From an uncultured Roseibium sp. (GTDB lineage Bacteria > Pseudomonadota > Alphaproteobacteria > Rhizobiales > Stappiaceae): 64,000 nucleotides of DNA. The notes below the pieces were generated by a model, which saw nothing but the letters and a program-made list of their open reading frames with translations, searched no databases and was not told the origin of the DNA. The translations under genes and the position numbers were made by a program. Location: NCBI RefSeq assembly GCF_947499295.1, contig NZ_CANMNP010000002.1, forward strand, positions 310,001 through 374,000, written 5' to 3'. Shown in pieces: positions 41,812-50,579 of the stretch. The first letter of the stretch is position 1. Every line of letters begins with the position of its first letter.

Positions 41812-43204
41812 GTGCTTCTTTCGTCCGGTACTGCGCTTATCTGCGTGTGTCGTTTTGCTGCTTTGCCTGTCCGGTCATGCGCAGGCGGACGATCAGGTAG
41901 AAACGACATTTGGTGCACTGACCGGAGCCCCACCAGAACTTCGGGATTGCGAACTGCCCGAAATCGGTCCTGGCACGGTTTTCCTTGAAAACGGGTGCCG
42001 TTACCGCCGCAGTATCACGATAGAACAGAGCGATGTTGTGCTCGATTGCAGGGGCGCAACAATCACCGGAATGCACCGACGCGGCATCGTCATCCGCCCG
42101 GGACTTCGCAATGTCACGATCCGCGACTGTCGATTGCATGACACCGGTGGCATCTTGATTGAAGGCCAAACGCCGGAAGATGACGCGCCAGCGCGCGATG
42201 CTGCCCGAGCCGCTTCGTCTAGCGGCGTTGTGCTGGAGCATCTGACGATTACCGAATCCTATATGACCGGCGTCTTTGTCGATCATTATGTCGTTGGCGC
42301 AACGATCCGGAATTCCATTGTCGCGGATGGACATCATGTCGGCATCTACCTGGAACACGGTTCACAAAAAAACACCGTGTCGGGAAACCTGATACGCAAC
42401 AACGGCCTTTTCACCAATCAGGGCATTCGGCGGATCGGCCCGACACGGCGCGAGGGTCTTTCGGTCGACGGATCCGCCTTCAACCTGATTGAGAACAATG
42501 TTTTCGACAGCAATGCCTTCGGTGGTATCTTTCACTACAAGAATTGCTGGGAGTTTCACACGACCAACCCGGAAAGCCGGCCACGCCTGCAAGGCTCTGA
42601 TGGCAATATCATCCGCGGGAACATCTTTAAAAACATGGATATCGGTATCTGGGTGGCTTCACGCCAGGCGCGGGACCTGGTGATGTGGGACTGCGGTGAC
42701 GAAAGCCCTTATGAAAACCCGGTTTCACTGGAGCTCATGATGGGTGACAGATCCTGGGGCAAGTCCGACGAATTCCTCGGCTACCGTTTCAACCCGGAAT
42801 TGATCGCCGGGTTTGTCGACAAGCGTGCGCTTTCGCCTCGCTGGCCGTTTCCGATGAAACTTCGCCTCTTTGAAGACTTTGCGAAGGACAATCTCTACCA
42901 GGGCAATTGTTTTGAAAACCTGCAAACCGGCATTCGTATCGAGGACGACGGCAACGTGGTCGAGGACAATTTTTTTGTCGGGGATTTCGAATATCTGTAT
43001 CTGGGGAGCCCGTTTCGGGCAAAATACTTGAACAGACCTGTTGTCGGAACGGTTATTGAGAACAATCGAAACTATTCACCCTCAGGCCGAGATTTCATCC
43101 AAAACAGTTTCCTAGCGAAAGGGGAGCACAATCAAACAGTGATCCTTCAGCCAAAACCGTCAGAAGCCGGCGCTGGTGCAGAAACGTCCTGCCCAAGCGG
43201 CTGA
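41804..43204 (+). CDS. Exported right-handed parallel beta-helix protein
   Basis: The 466-residue product has a signal peptide (LSACVVLLLCLSGHAQA, residues 12-28). From about residue 60 it shows the periodic short-strand pattern of parallel beta-helix (NosD/PbH1) proteins, e.g. VVLDCRGATITGMHRRGIVI, NVTIRDCRLHDTGGILI, and NLIENNVFDSNAFGGIF. Members are polysaccharide lyases, hydrolases or binding proteins; no lyase triad is evident by eye. ATG 41804 overlaps the NTF2-like gene by 8 bases. The 3' end overlaps the convergent TetR gene by 58 bases. Confidence 0.8.
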   Translation: MIECFFRPVLRLSACVVLLLCLSGHAQADDQVETTFGALTGAPPELRDCELPEIGPGTVFLENGCRYRRSITIEQSDVVLDCRGATITGMHRRGIVIRPGLRNVTIRDCRLHDTGGILIEGQTPEDDAPARDAARAASSSGVVLEHLTITESYMTGVFVDHYVVGATIRNSIVADGHHVGIYLEHGSQKNTVSGNLIRNNGLFTNQGIRRIGPTRREGLSVDGSAFNLIENNVFDSNAFGGIFHYKNCWEFHTTNPESRPRLQGSDGNIIRGNIFKNMDIGIWVASRQARDLVMWDCGDESPYENPVSLELMMGDRSWGKSDEFLGYRFNPELIAGFVDKRALSPRWPFPMKLRLFEDFAKDNLYQGNCFENLQTGIRIEDDGNVVEDNFFVGDFEYLYLGSPFRAKYLNRPVVGTVIENNRNYSPSGRDFIQNSFLAKGEHNQTVILQPKPSEAGAGAETSCPSG

Positions 43205-43830
43205 ACGACGGTATTCAGACTGCCATATATACCTGCACACAGATGGTCGAGCATTTGTTCGCGGCTTTCAGCATCAGAAACGCTCCCGACAGTGGCATGC
43301 AGGACCGAACGGACCATGTTCATGATGACAATGACCGCTGGTTTCAGTTGATCTCCCTTTTGCAAGTCAGGCCTTTTTGACAGGAAGTTCAAAACGATCT
43401 GCGCCATTTCGTTCTGGAAACCGTCTTGGTCGACCAGTTTCGAGCGGGCAGGGATCCATGCGTCAAATTCTGTGTGAAGGCGCGGCGTTTTCATATGCAT
43501 TTCCAGGTTGGCAGCAATGATGTGCCTGATTGCATCCTTCAGCGGCAGGTGCTGACTTCTGTCCATAGCTCCCTTGACCACGGCAAGTACCTCTTCGTGG
43601 TGCTTTTTGTGAACTGCCAGAATTAGGGAATCCTTGTTGGGGAAATACTGGTAGAGGGACCCGATGCTGATGCCGGCCCGGTCCGCGATCTGGTTTGTCG
43701 TTGCTGCTTCAAACCCGTGTTCGGCAAAAACCTGCCGGGCAGCCTCAACAGTCGTTTCCACCATCATTCGTGAACGCAATTGTTTGGGCTGACGCCGCGG
43801 TTGCGGATCCGTTTGCAAAGGCACAGACAA
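43147..43830 (-). CDS. TetR-family transcriptional regulator
   Basis: The 227-residue product has a typical N-terminal TetR helix-turn-helix: TTNQIADRAGISIGSLYQYFPNKDSL, about residues 44-69. A helical ligand domain follows with no recognisable ligand signature. It is divergent from the MipA-family gene and shares a 281-base promoter region with it that contains a repeated GGGAACGCGAGTA, so it may control that gene and itself. It overlaps the beta-helix gene tail to tail by 58 bases. ATG 43830. Confidence 0.9.
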   Translation of the reverse strand: MSVPLQTDPQPRRQPKQLRSRMMVETTVEAARQVFAEHGFEAATTNQIADRAGISIGSLYQYFPNKDSLILAVHKKHHEEVLAVVKGAMDRSQHLPLKDAIRHIIAANLEMHMKTPRLHTEFDAWIPARSKLVDQDGFQNEMAQIVLNFLSKRPDLQKGDQLKPAVIVIMNMVRSVLHATVGSVSDAESREQMLDHLCAGIYGSLNTVVQPLGQDVSAPAPASDGFG

Positions 43831-43886
43831 CTCCTTCTTCCTGTCGACCGTCTCTAAAAGGGAACGAGATTGGACAGAAATGTGAC

Positions 43887-44019
43887 GGGAACGCGAGTAA
43901 CCTGAAGGTCAATGCTCGCCGAATGCCGTTAAGTGGGAATTTAATCGATAAAAATCAACCGGTTAAATCTAGATTGCTGAAAATTGAGACAGCGAACCAC
44001 ACGATTGGGAACGCGAGTA
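43887..44019. promoter_or_regulatory. Repeated 13-mer between tetR and the mipA-like gene
   Basis: GGGAACGCGAGTA occurs exactly at 43887-43899 and 44007-44019, 120 bases apart and in the same orientation. CTGAA follows shortly after each copy. A partial version, GGGAACGAGA, lies at about 43860. This is a plausible paired operator for the divergent TetR regulator, though TetR sites are usually palindromic and these are not. Confidence 0.45.
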
Positions 44020-44111
44020 TCTGAAAATCCATTCTGAAGCCAAAGTCCTGCTGCCAACCGGCGCTTGTTCGAAAAGCGCCACATCTATTGACTTGGACGG
44101 AGGTTACACAG

Positions 44112-44963
44112 TTGCGCAACCGCAAGGATTTTCCACTGACAACCGGATTGATGCTGGCCTTAACCGGTTGCTGCGCAGCACCGGCATTGGCCGCGGATCT
44201 GCAGGCAGACGTGCCTGAAAACGTCATCCTGGAGGACGATGAACAAGAGGGTTTTCATGGCATTATAGTCCTGGGCGGCGGTGTCCAGCCCGACTTTGAA
44301 GGGGCCGCTGAGTATGCCGCCGTACCTCTGCTTTACGCCAACTTGACCGCATTCGGCCTTGGGCTGGAAATCGAAGGTCCTGAGGTTTCGTTAAATCTCA
44401 GACCCGACGCGGCCTTCCAGTTCGGGCCTTCAATCGGCTACGACATGGGCCGCGATGGAGCTTCCAACAAAGTGGTTGATCGTCTTGACAAAATTGACGC
44501 TGCCTTCGAAGTCGGCGGCTTTGCCGCCTATCAGTTCAGTTCACTTTTGGCCCAATCAGACGTCTTTGAAATTTCTGCCGAGTTGATGGCCGATGTCTCA
44601 GGTGTTCACGAGGGAGTGTCTGGCTCCATTGGCGCAAGCTATATGTACGGTGTTACGGATCGATTGCGTTTGGGAACGGAGGTGGCCGTCGGATTTGCAA
44701 GTGACGGTTACATGGATACCTATTTTGGTGTGACAAGCGGCGGGGCTGCACGTTCTGGCCTTCAGTCCTACACCGCGGGAGGGGGCGTGAAGGACGTCAG
44801 TCTGGGTGCGACCGCCAGTTTCAATGTGACGGAACGTTGGGGCATCGTAGGAAAGGTGGGCTATTCCAGACTTCTGGGCGATGCTGCCGACAGTCCGATC
44901 GTAAAAAAGGAAGGCTCAGCCGACCAGTTTTCAGGCGGCATTGGAATTTCCTATTCGTTTTGA
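44112..44963 (+). CDS. MipA/OmpV family outer-membrane protein
   Basis: The 283-residue product has a signal peptide (FPLTTGLMLALTGCCAAPALA, residues 7-27) and amphipathic strands ending in an aromatic residue (GGIGISYSF), as expected of an outer-membrane beta-barrel. The MipA/OmpV signature is visible in GIIVLGGGVQPDFEGAAEY and the FGPSIGYDMGRDGA segment. Members scaffold murein enzymes in E. coli or act as porin-like antigens. TTG 44112 is chosen for GGAGG 8 bases upstream; TTG 44088 would add residues before a proper signal. It diverges from tetR and ends at a strong terminator. Confidence 0.85.
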   Translation: MRNRKDFPLTTGLMLALTGCCAAPALAADLQADVPENVILEDDEQEGFHGIIVLGGGVQPDFEGAAEYAAVPLLYANLTAFGLGLEIEGPEVSLNLRPDAAFQFGPSIGYDMGRDGASNKVVDRLDKIDAAFEVGGFAAYQFSSLLAQSDVFEISAELMADVSGVHEGVSGSIGASYMYGVTDRLRLGTEVAVGFASDGYMDTYFGVTSGGAARSGLQSYTAGGGVKDVSLGATASFNVTERWGIVGKVGYSRLLGDAADSPIVKKEGSADQFSGGIGISYSF

Positions 44964-44970
44964 TGGTGAT

Positions 44971-44990
44971 GCGGAGGCGGTTGCCTCCGC
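44971..44990 (+). terminator. Terminator of the mipA-like gene
   Basis: GCGGAGGC and GCCTCCGC form a perfect 8-bp stem with a GGTT loop, 7 bases after the stop. The sequence beyond is T-poor, so strength is uncertain. Confidence 0.65.
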
Positions 44991-45057
44991 TTCCCACCAG
45001 GCCAAGCCGAACGTTCAGCTGGCGACATGGTGAAAGAGGTCACCGGTGCATTTGTAG

Positions 45058-45696
45058 TCAGTTCCTGAGACGCGGTGCGTAAAAATAATGATCGTAGGGA
45101 TGACCGGGATAGTCCGTTCTGAGAGCCCCGACGTCTTCTTCCGCCACTGGTTGCACGTAGCACGCGCCATTCGTACGGTCGAAATCAATGCTTTTGCACC
45201 AGGGACGTTGAACGCAGATTGATTTGCAGATTTCGATCGTCAGGGCAGGGTAGGTTTCCTTGTTGTGCCCGGGAATGCCGGCGTTCGCAACAAGACCGAA
45301 TCCATCGGAGTCTACAGGCGCTGATTTTTGCACAAATCCTGGAGCATCCATGTGGTCAAGCTCCTGCTGCAAATACGCGATCCGGTCGCTGTACATTCCG
45401 GCATTGCAGAAATAGTTGTCTTCGCAGTCGTCTCGGGTGGCAAGCCATTCTGCGAATTCCCGCGCCATTTCGGCGCGCGCTGGCGCATCAAGGACAGCAT
45501 AAAGCTTGTCGGACACTTCGCCCATTTGAGCATCGCGCCGCAGCAGATCTTCATCAGCGCAAATGAATTGCTCATTGTTCGTTCGGGCTGCGTGGCAGTC
45601 CATGTGAAAATCGGGTTGATCTGAAGCGTTTGAGATAGAAAGTCCGGCCCCGAACGTCAGGATCAACGAAACCAATACGGCAACAACAAATTTCAT
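45058..45696 (-). CDS. Exported LprI-like protein fused to a PAN/Apple domain
   Basis: The 212-residue product has a signal peptide (KFVVAVLVSLILTFGAG, residues 2-18). An LprI-like N-terminal domain (C-H-A-A-R, then FICADEDLLRRDAQMGEVSDKL) resembles the lysozyme inhibitor family. A PAN-type C-terminal domain, ICKSICVQRPWCKSIDFDR and GACYVQ, has paired Cys. PAN domains bind protein or carbohydrate, so an exported adhesin or inhibitor is possible. ATG 45696 is chosen because GGGGGGTCC lies directly upstream. A start four codons earlier would lack a site. It is followed by the DEAD-box gene on the same strand. Confidence 0.75.
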   Translation of the reverse strand: MKFVVAVLVSLILTFGAGLSISNASDQPDFHMDCHAARTNNEQFICADEDLLRRDAQMGEVSDKLYAVLDAPARAEMAREFAEWLATRDDCEDNYFCNAGMYSDRIAYLQQELDHMDAPGFVQKSAPVDSDGFGLVANAGIPGHNKETYPALTIEICKSICVQRPWCKSIDFDRTNGACYVQPVAEEDVGALRTDYPGHPYDHYFYAPRLRN

Positions 45697-45786
45697 TGGA
45701 CCCCCCATTTTGAACCAGCGTACTGGACGAAACGGGGGACCGCAATTTGGAGAAATTGACAGAGGTTGTGGCCCAGTCGACTGTGT

Positions 45787-47856
45787 CTATTTGTTAGTTG
45801 CCTTTGATGCCTTGCGTGTGGCGCGAGACGGCTTGTTCTTCTTGGAGGCTTTCTTTTTCGTCTCGGATGATTTGGCAGCAGATTTTGACCGGGGCTTGCC
45901 GCGTTCCTCGCCTGCTTTTGGGCTGCGCCGAGATTTTTGCTTTTCGGAATTGTCAGCCCCATCGAGTTCGCGTGCGAGTGCTTTCATGTCCAAAGGCTCA
46001 TATGCCGGATGGTGCGGGGCTGCGTCGTCATCTGAAGAGCGCCGGCGCTTTTTGTTTCTGGGGGCTTCATTGTCCCGCTTCGGGCCGCGCTTTGGGCGCC
46101 CTTGCTTCAATGTGTCTTCCCGGCCCATGCTCTCATAGTCGGGAGCGTCAGCATTTCGAGGCTTGCGCCGTGGTGGTGCGTTCCGGCTTCCGCGCGAAAA
46201 ATCCTCTTTGGGCGGTGACGGCACTTTACCGCCTCGCGCATCGAGAAGCTCGATGACGACATTTTCTTCGCCCGTGCCATCGCGTTTGATGACTTCGGAG
46301 AATCTCTGGCCGTGGCTGCCTGCAATCTCAAAATAGAGTTGGTTCTGGAAAATCTTGATTGCGCCGACTTCCCGTTTGGTGACGTGACCGGCGCGGCAGA
46401 TCATGGGCAAGATCCAGCGTGGTTCAGCACGTTGCCGGTGTCCAAGTGACAGCGAGAACCATACACCATCTTCAAACTTGCCGGTGATCTCAGCGCTGCG
46501 GCCGCCGCGCGAACCCGCGTCCCGGCCTCGGAGCGCGGTGTCCTGAAGGTCCGAAACATCTTCTGGGGCCGGTAGGCGAGACTGCCGCAGCTTGACGAAC
46601 GCGGCTGCCAGTTTCTCCGGGCTATGGAGTGCCAGAAGTTCCATGGCAACGGCCTGTTCTTCTTCTTCAAGTTCTGCGCTCAGAACCGGATCGGCAAGAA
46701 GTCTTTCCTTGTCTTTCTGGCGGATATCATCAGCTGTAGGCGCGCCTTTCCAAGTCGCCTTGATGCCCGCAAACTGCAGCACACGTTCGGCCTGCCGCCG
46801 GCGCGGAAATGGCACCATGAGCACGCAGGTTCCTTTGCGGCCCGCGCGGCCCGTCCGTCCGGACCGGTGCAAAAGAGCAGACTTTCCTGTTGGAAGATCG
46901 GCATGGATAACCAGATCAAGGTTGGGCAGGTCGATACCGCGTGCCGCCACGTCTGTTGCTACACAGACCCGCGCACGGCCATCTTTCATCGCAGCAAGCG
47001 CATTGGAGCGTTGTTCCTGGCTGAGTTCGCCGGAAAGCGAGACAATTGAAAAGCCACGATTTGCAAGCCGCGAAGTCAGACGGCTTACAGCTTCGCGCGT
47101 GGAGCAGAAGACGATTGCCTTTTCCGCTTCATGGAGACGCAAAACGTTTATGAGTGCGTTTTCACGTTCATTTGGTGCTACGGGATGCGCGACATAGTCG
47201 ATGTCGCCATGCTGTTCTCTTGAATTGATTGTCGAAAGGCGCACGGCATCCTTCTGGAACCGCTTGGCAAGCTCGGCGATCTGCTTCGGCACGGTTGCAG
47301 AAAACATCAGGGTGCGCCGTTCTCTCGGCGCGGCATCCAGTATGAATTCGAGATCTTCACGGAAGCCCATGTCGAGCATCTCGTCGGCTTCGTCGAGTAC
47401 GACGGCCTTGATCTGCGAAAGATCCAGCGCACCGCGTTCGATGTGATCGCGCAGGCGACCCGGTGTACCGACCACAATATGGGCGCCACGCTCAAGTGTG
47501 CGACGCTCTGTGCGCGGGTCCATGCCACCAACACAGGACGCCGTCACCGCGCCTGCTTCCGCATAGAGCCAGGACAGTTCCTCTTTGACCTGAAGCGCAA
47601 GCTCGCGAGTTGGCGCGATTGCCAGAGCAATAGGAGACGATGCAGGGCCGAGGCGTTCCTCGCCTTCAAGCAGGGTGGGTGCAAGGGCCAGCCCAAAGGC
47701 AACCGTTTTACCGGAACCTGTTTGCGCTGAAACAAGAAGGTCTGCTTCTGGCGGCGCTTCGCTCAGAATGCTTTCCTGTACGGGAGTGAGGCTTTCATAG
47801 CCCCGTTTCGCCAGCGCGGCCGACAGGGCCGGGGCGAGAGACGTCAATTCGGTCAT
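45787..47856 (-). CDS. DEAD-box ATP-dependent RNA helicase with DbpA-type RNA-binding domain
   Basis: The 689-residue product has the complete helicase core: SAQTGSGKT (motif I, about residue 43), PTREL, VVLDEADEMLDMG (motif II), SAT, and HRSGRTGRAGRKG (motif VI). A DbpA/CsdA-like RNA-binding domain follows (VTKREVGAIKIFQNQLYF, about residues 490-545). The tail of about 140 residues is Lys/Arg/Ser-rich, as in DeaD/CsdA. This supports rRNA or cold-shock RNA remodelling. ATG 47856. A GGCCGAT/ATCGGCC hairpin lies in its 5' leader about 60 bases upstream, which could relate to cold or autoregulation. Confidence 0.9.
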   Translation of the reverse strand: MTELTSLAPALSAALAKRGYESLTPVQESILSEAPPEADLLVSAQTGSGKTVAFGLALAPTLLEGEERLGPASSPIALAIAPTRELALQVKEELSWLYAEAGAVTASCVGGMDPRTERRTLERGAHIVVGTPGRLRDHIERGALDLSQIKAVVLDEADEMLDMGFREDLEFILDAAPRERRTLMFSATVPKQIAELAKRFQKDAVRLSTINSREQHGDIDYVAHPVAPNERENALINVLRLHEAEKAIVFCSTREAVSRLTSRLANRGFSIVSLSGELSQEQRSNALAAMKDGRARVCVATDVAARGIDLPNLDLVIHADLPTGKSALLHRSGRTGRAGRKGTCVLMVPFPRRRQAERVLQFAGIKATWKGAPTADDIRQKDKERLLADPVLSAELEEEEQAVAMELLALHSPEKLAAAFVKLRQSRLPAPEDVSDLQDTALRGRDAGSRGGRSAEITGKFEDGVWFSLSLGHRQRAEPRWILPMICRAGHVTKREVGAIKIFQNQLYFEIAGSHGQRFSEVIKRDGTGEENVVIELLDARGGKVPSPPKEDFSRGSRNAPPRRKPRNADAPDYESMGREDTLKQGRPKRGPKRDNEAPRNKKRRRSSDDDAAPHHPAYEPLDMKALARELDGADNSEKQKSRRSPKAGEERGKPRSKSAAKSSETKKKASKKNKPSRATRKASKATNK

Positions 47857-48167
47857 CGAGATCTTTCAACTGCTCCGGATCATCTGCATGCCAGTCAGCA
47901 GTCTACCGGATCGGGCCGATTTTGCATCGGCCAAGGGATGGGCGCGGCTTATACAGCGAATTTCCATGAGCGTCCATCCCGGTAATTCAGTCGGATATTA
48001 AGAAGTATCCAGATTTTTCCCGATGTGAATTTGAGTGCAACCGGCAGCACAACCGTCAAAAATACCGTAAGTTAGTAAATTAGAATCTCTCAGCTTCTGG
48101 TTATATCAAAAATTAACCAGCTCAGGCGCAGATTTACCCCAGGGATTGCTGTATTTGGGGAATTGCG
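47857..48167. other. Intergenic region with a leader hairpin for the DEAD-box gene
   Basis: GGCCGAT (47914-47920) and ATCGGCC (47926-47932) form a 7-bp stem with a TTTGC loop, 58 bases upstream of the DEAD-box start and in its transcript. The remainder, toward the chemoreceptor gene, is A/T-rich and likely holds that gene's promoter. No gene was found. Confidence 0.45.
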
Positions 48168-50489
48168 ATGTTGAAATCGATTCGCGTTCAAATTGCGTTG
48201 TTAGCTATTGTGCCGTTGTTGGCCTACGTGTTTGCCAGTTTTATAGCGCTGCAGGAAGCGGGACTGGAACGCACAACCGCTTCCGAGATTTTGCCAATTG
48301 CCAAGGTCGCCGAAAAATCGGAAGCACTCTTGCATGAACTGCAGAAAGAGCGGGGTCTCACAGCTGGCCTTCTCGCTTCAGAATATGGGGCAAAAGAAAG
48401 TGGCCTCCTGTCAGCTCAGCGGTCTGCAACCGACATAGCCTTGAGCGAACTTGGCAACATGGTCGCGGAGTTTGATATTACCCGCGAAAAACTGCAAAGC
48501 GAAGTTGAGCATATCGTTTCAGGGATGGATGAAATCAGTGTCCATCGTGCCGGAATAGACGGGAAATCGATCACCGGGGGTGACAATCTCAAGTTCTATT
48601 CCACCAAGGTTCGGGATCTCATCACCATTGTCCAGGAAGCGCAGCACGCAAGCGCTGACGCCGAGTACGCGAGTCTGATGACGCCTTTCCTCTTGTTGAC
48701 GGAAGCGACAGAGGCTGGTGGACTGGAGCGCGCTATCGGCAGCCAATTGTTCACGACTGTCGCCAAAACCGGCGAGGTGCCGGCTGAAAGGTATCTGGCC
48801 TATTTCGAACGCCTGTCGATCGAATCCGCCTTCCTCGACAATTTCAAGCGTATTGCGACGCCTGAAGAGCTGGAGGCATATAACCAAAATGTGTCCGGAC
48901 CTGTTGTTGCCCAGGTTGATGAATGGCGCGAGATCCTGCGTTCGCTGCCTGACACAAAGGACGGACAGAACATCGATGGTTTGGTTTGGTTCGGGAAAGC
49001 GACCGAGCGCCTGAACCTGATCAGGGAGACAGCGCTTGGGATGCTGTTTGCCGCAGAAGACCGCGCTGCGGAGATGGCCAGCGATGCCTCGTCTCACTTC
49101 ATGTATGTGCTCGCAGAAACCGTCGTTGTCGTTTTGATCACACTGGCAATCTGTGTCTGGCAATTGCGTAGTGTCGACAAGCTATTGGCACAGCTGACCC
49201 AGAACCTTGTTCGCGTTGCCAAGGGTGACACGGAGTTTGCGATGCATTTTACCGAGCGCAAGGATGCAGTCGGCGATCTTGCCAGGGCAGGCAGTGTCTT
49301 CCAGGAAAATTCCCGCGTGCGCACCTCGCTTGAAACGGAAGCAGTGAAGGAACGGGATCGCGAGCGGATGCGTCAAAACCACATCGAGGACCTGATCAAC
49401 AAGTTCCATGCACTGATGGAGAGCGTTACCGCCGATGTGAACACCAAGACCGGTGAAATGACCGAGATAGCCGCCAAAGTCCGGGATATTTCACAGGATG
49501 CTTCGGGCGCTGCGACCCAGGCAAAGGATGCCTCGACATCTTCGTCGAACAACGTGCAGACAGTGGCTGCGGCCGCAGAGGAAATGTCGGCCGCTATTCA
49601 GGAGATCATGAATCAGGCAGATCGTGCAAACACTGTCATTGGTGAGGCGACCGACGTCGCGCAGCGCACCGATACGAATGTTTCAAGTCTCGCTGACGCG
49701 GTTGATAAAATTGGTACGGTTGTTGAAATGATCCGCGCCATTGCCGAACAGACCAATCTTCTGGCGCTGAATGCAACCATCGAGGCAGCACGTGCCGGCG
49801 AAGCAGGCAAAGGGTTTGCGGTTGTCGCGGCGGAAGTGAAGGAGCTATCAACGCAGACTGCGCAGGCGACCGAAGAAATTTCCAACCAGATCTCGTCTGT
49901 TCAGGGCCTCACAAATGAAGCGGTAGAATCAATCCGGCGGATATCCGGCTCTATTGAAATGATCAATGACGTGACCGGGGCAATCACCACCGCGGTTGGT
50001 GAGCAAAGCGTTGCGACCCAGGAAATATCACAAAGCATTACCATGGCGGCGACGGAAACCGGCAATGCCGTGAAGAGCGCCGAGACCGTGGATGAGGCAA
50101 TCCATATCACTGCAGGTGAAGCAGAAGCCGTCGACCGTATCGCGGGTGAGGTCAAACGCGTCGCCGCAGAAATGGCCCAGGGCATCGAAGGCTTCCTGCA
50201 GGAAATGGCGCACGATGTCGAGGAGCGTCGCCGTGCAAACCGAAAACAGGAATCCGGACAGGAAGTTACGCTGACGACTGAAGAGGGAAAGCAATACACC
50301 ACGAGACTCATGAACAGCTCGGAAGGTGGCATAGGTGTCATGACTTTCGACGGCGCCCATGCAGGAATGCAGGTGATGTTTGAAGAACCCTCAGGTGACC
50401 GCTTCCCGATGGCCGTCAAATGGGTGCGGGACGATGTTGCAGGTCTGCAATTTCTCGAGGCACAAGACCTGAATGCGGTGGCAGCCTGA
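48168..50489 (+). CDS. Methyl-accepting chemotaxis protein with NIT sensor and PilZ tail
   Basis: The 773-residue receptor has TM1 ([20 protein letters not shown], residues 10-29). A periplasmic NIT-type (nitrate/nitrite-sensing) domain follows ([19 protein letters not shown] near residue 55). TM2 lies near residues 311-333, with HAMP after it. The signalling domain has the hairpin tip [28 protein letters not shown], shown here by its parts [15 protein letters not shown] and [13 protein letters not shown]. The last 80 residues form a PilZ domain with an RRANR pair and NSSEGG (N-x-S-x-x-G), the c-di-GMP binding signature. The receptor therefore could join nitrate sensing, taxis and c-di-GMP. 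It ends before a strong terminator. Confidence 0.88.
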   Translation: MLKSIRVQIALLAIVPLLAYVFASFIALQEAGLERTTASEILPIAKVAEKSEALLHELQKERGLTAGLLASEYGAKESGLLSAQRSATDIALSELGNMVAEFDITREKLQSEVEHIVSGMDEISVHRAGIDGKSITGGDNLKFYSTKVRDLITIVQEAQHASADAEYASLMTPFLLLTEATEAGGLERAIGSQLFTTVAKTGEVPAERYLAYFERLSIESAFLDNFKRIATPEELEAYNQNVSGPVVAQVDEWREILRSLPDTKDGQNIDGLVWFGKATERLNLIRETALGMLFAAEDRAAEMASDASSHFMYVLAETVVVVLITLAICVWQLRSVDKLLAQLTQNLVRVAKGDTEFAMHFTERKDAVGDLARAGSVFQENSRVRTSLETEAVKERDRERMRQNHIEDLINKFHALMESVTADVNTKTGEMTEIAAKVRDISQDASGAATQAKDASTSSSNNVQTVAAAAEEMSAAIQEIMNQADRANTVIGEATDVAQRTDTNVSSLADAVDKIGTVVEMIRAIAEQTNLLALNATIEAARAGEAGKGFAVVAAEVKELSTQTAQATEEISNQISSVQGLTNEAVESIRRISGSIEMINDVTGAITTAVGEQSVATQEISQSITMAATETGNAVKSAETVDEAIHITAGEAEAVDRIAGEVKRVAAEMAQGIEGFLQEMAHDVEERRRANRKQESGQEVTLTTEEGKQYTTRLMNSSEGGIGVMTFDGAHAGMQVMFEEPSGDRFPMAVKWVRDDVAGLQFLEAQDLNAVAA

Positions 50490-50529
50490 CAGTCTTGAAA
50501 ACTTGACGCTGTAACTGATTGAGACACTT

Positions 50530-50567
50530 AACCGGGAAAGACTTGCAACACACAAGCTTTCCCGGTT
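50530..50567 (+). terminator. Strong hairpin between the chemoreceptor and ligase genes
   Basis: AACCGGGAAAG and CTTTCCCGGTT form an 11-bp stem with a one-base bulge and a further 4-bp CTTG/CAAG stack. GGTATTGGTTTT follows. It lies only 12 bases before the ligase ATG, so it also sits in the ligase leader. Confidence 0.75.
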
Positions 50568-50579
50568 GGTATTGGTTTT

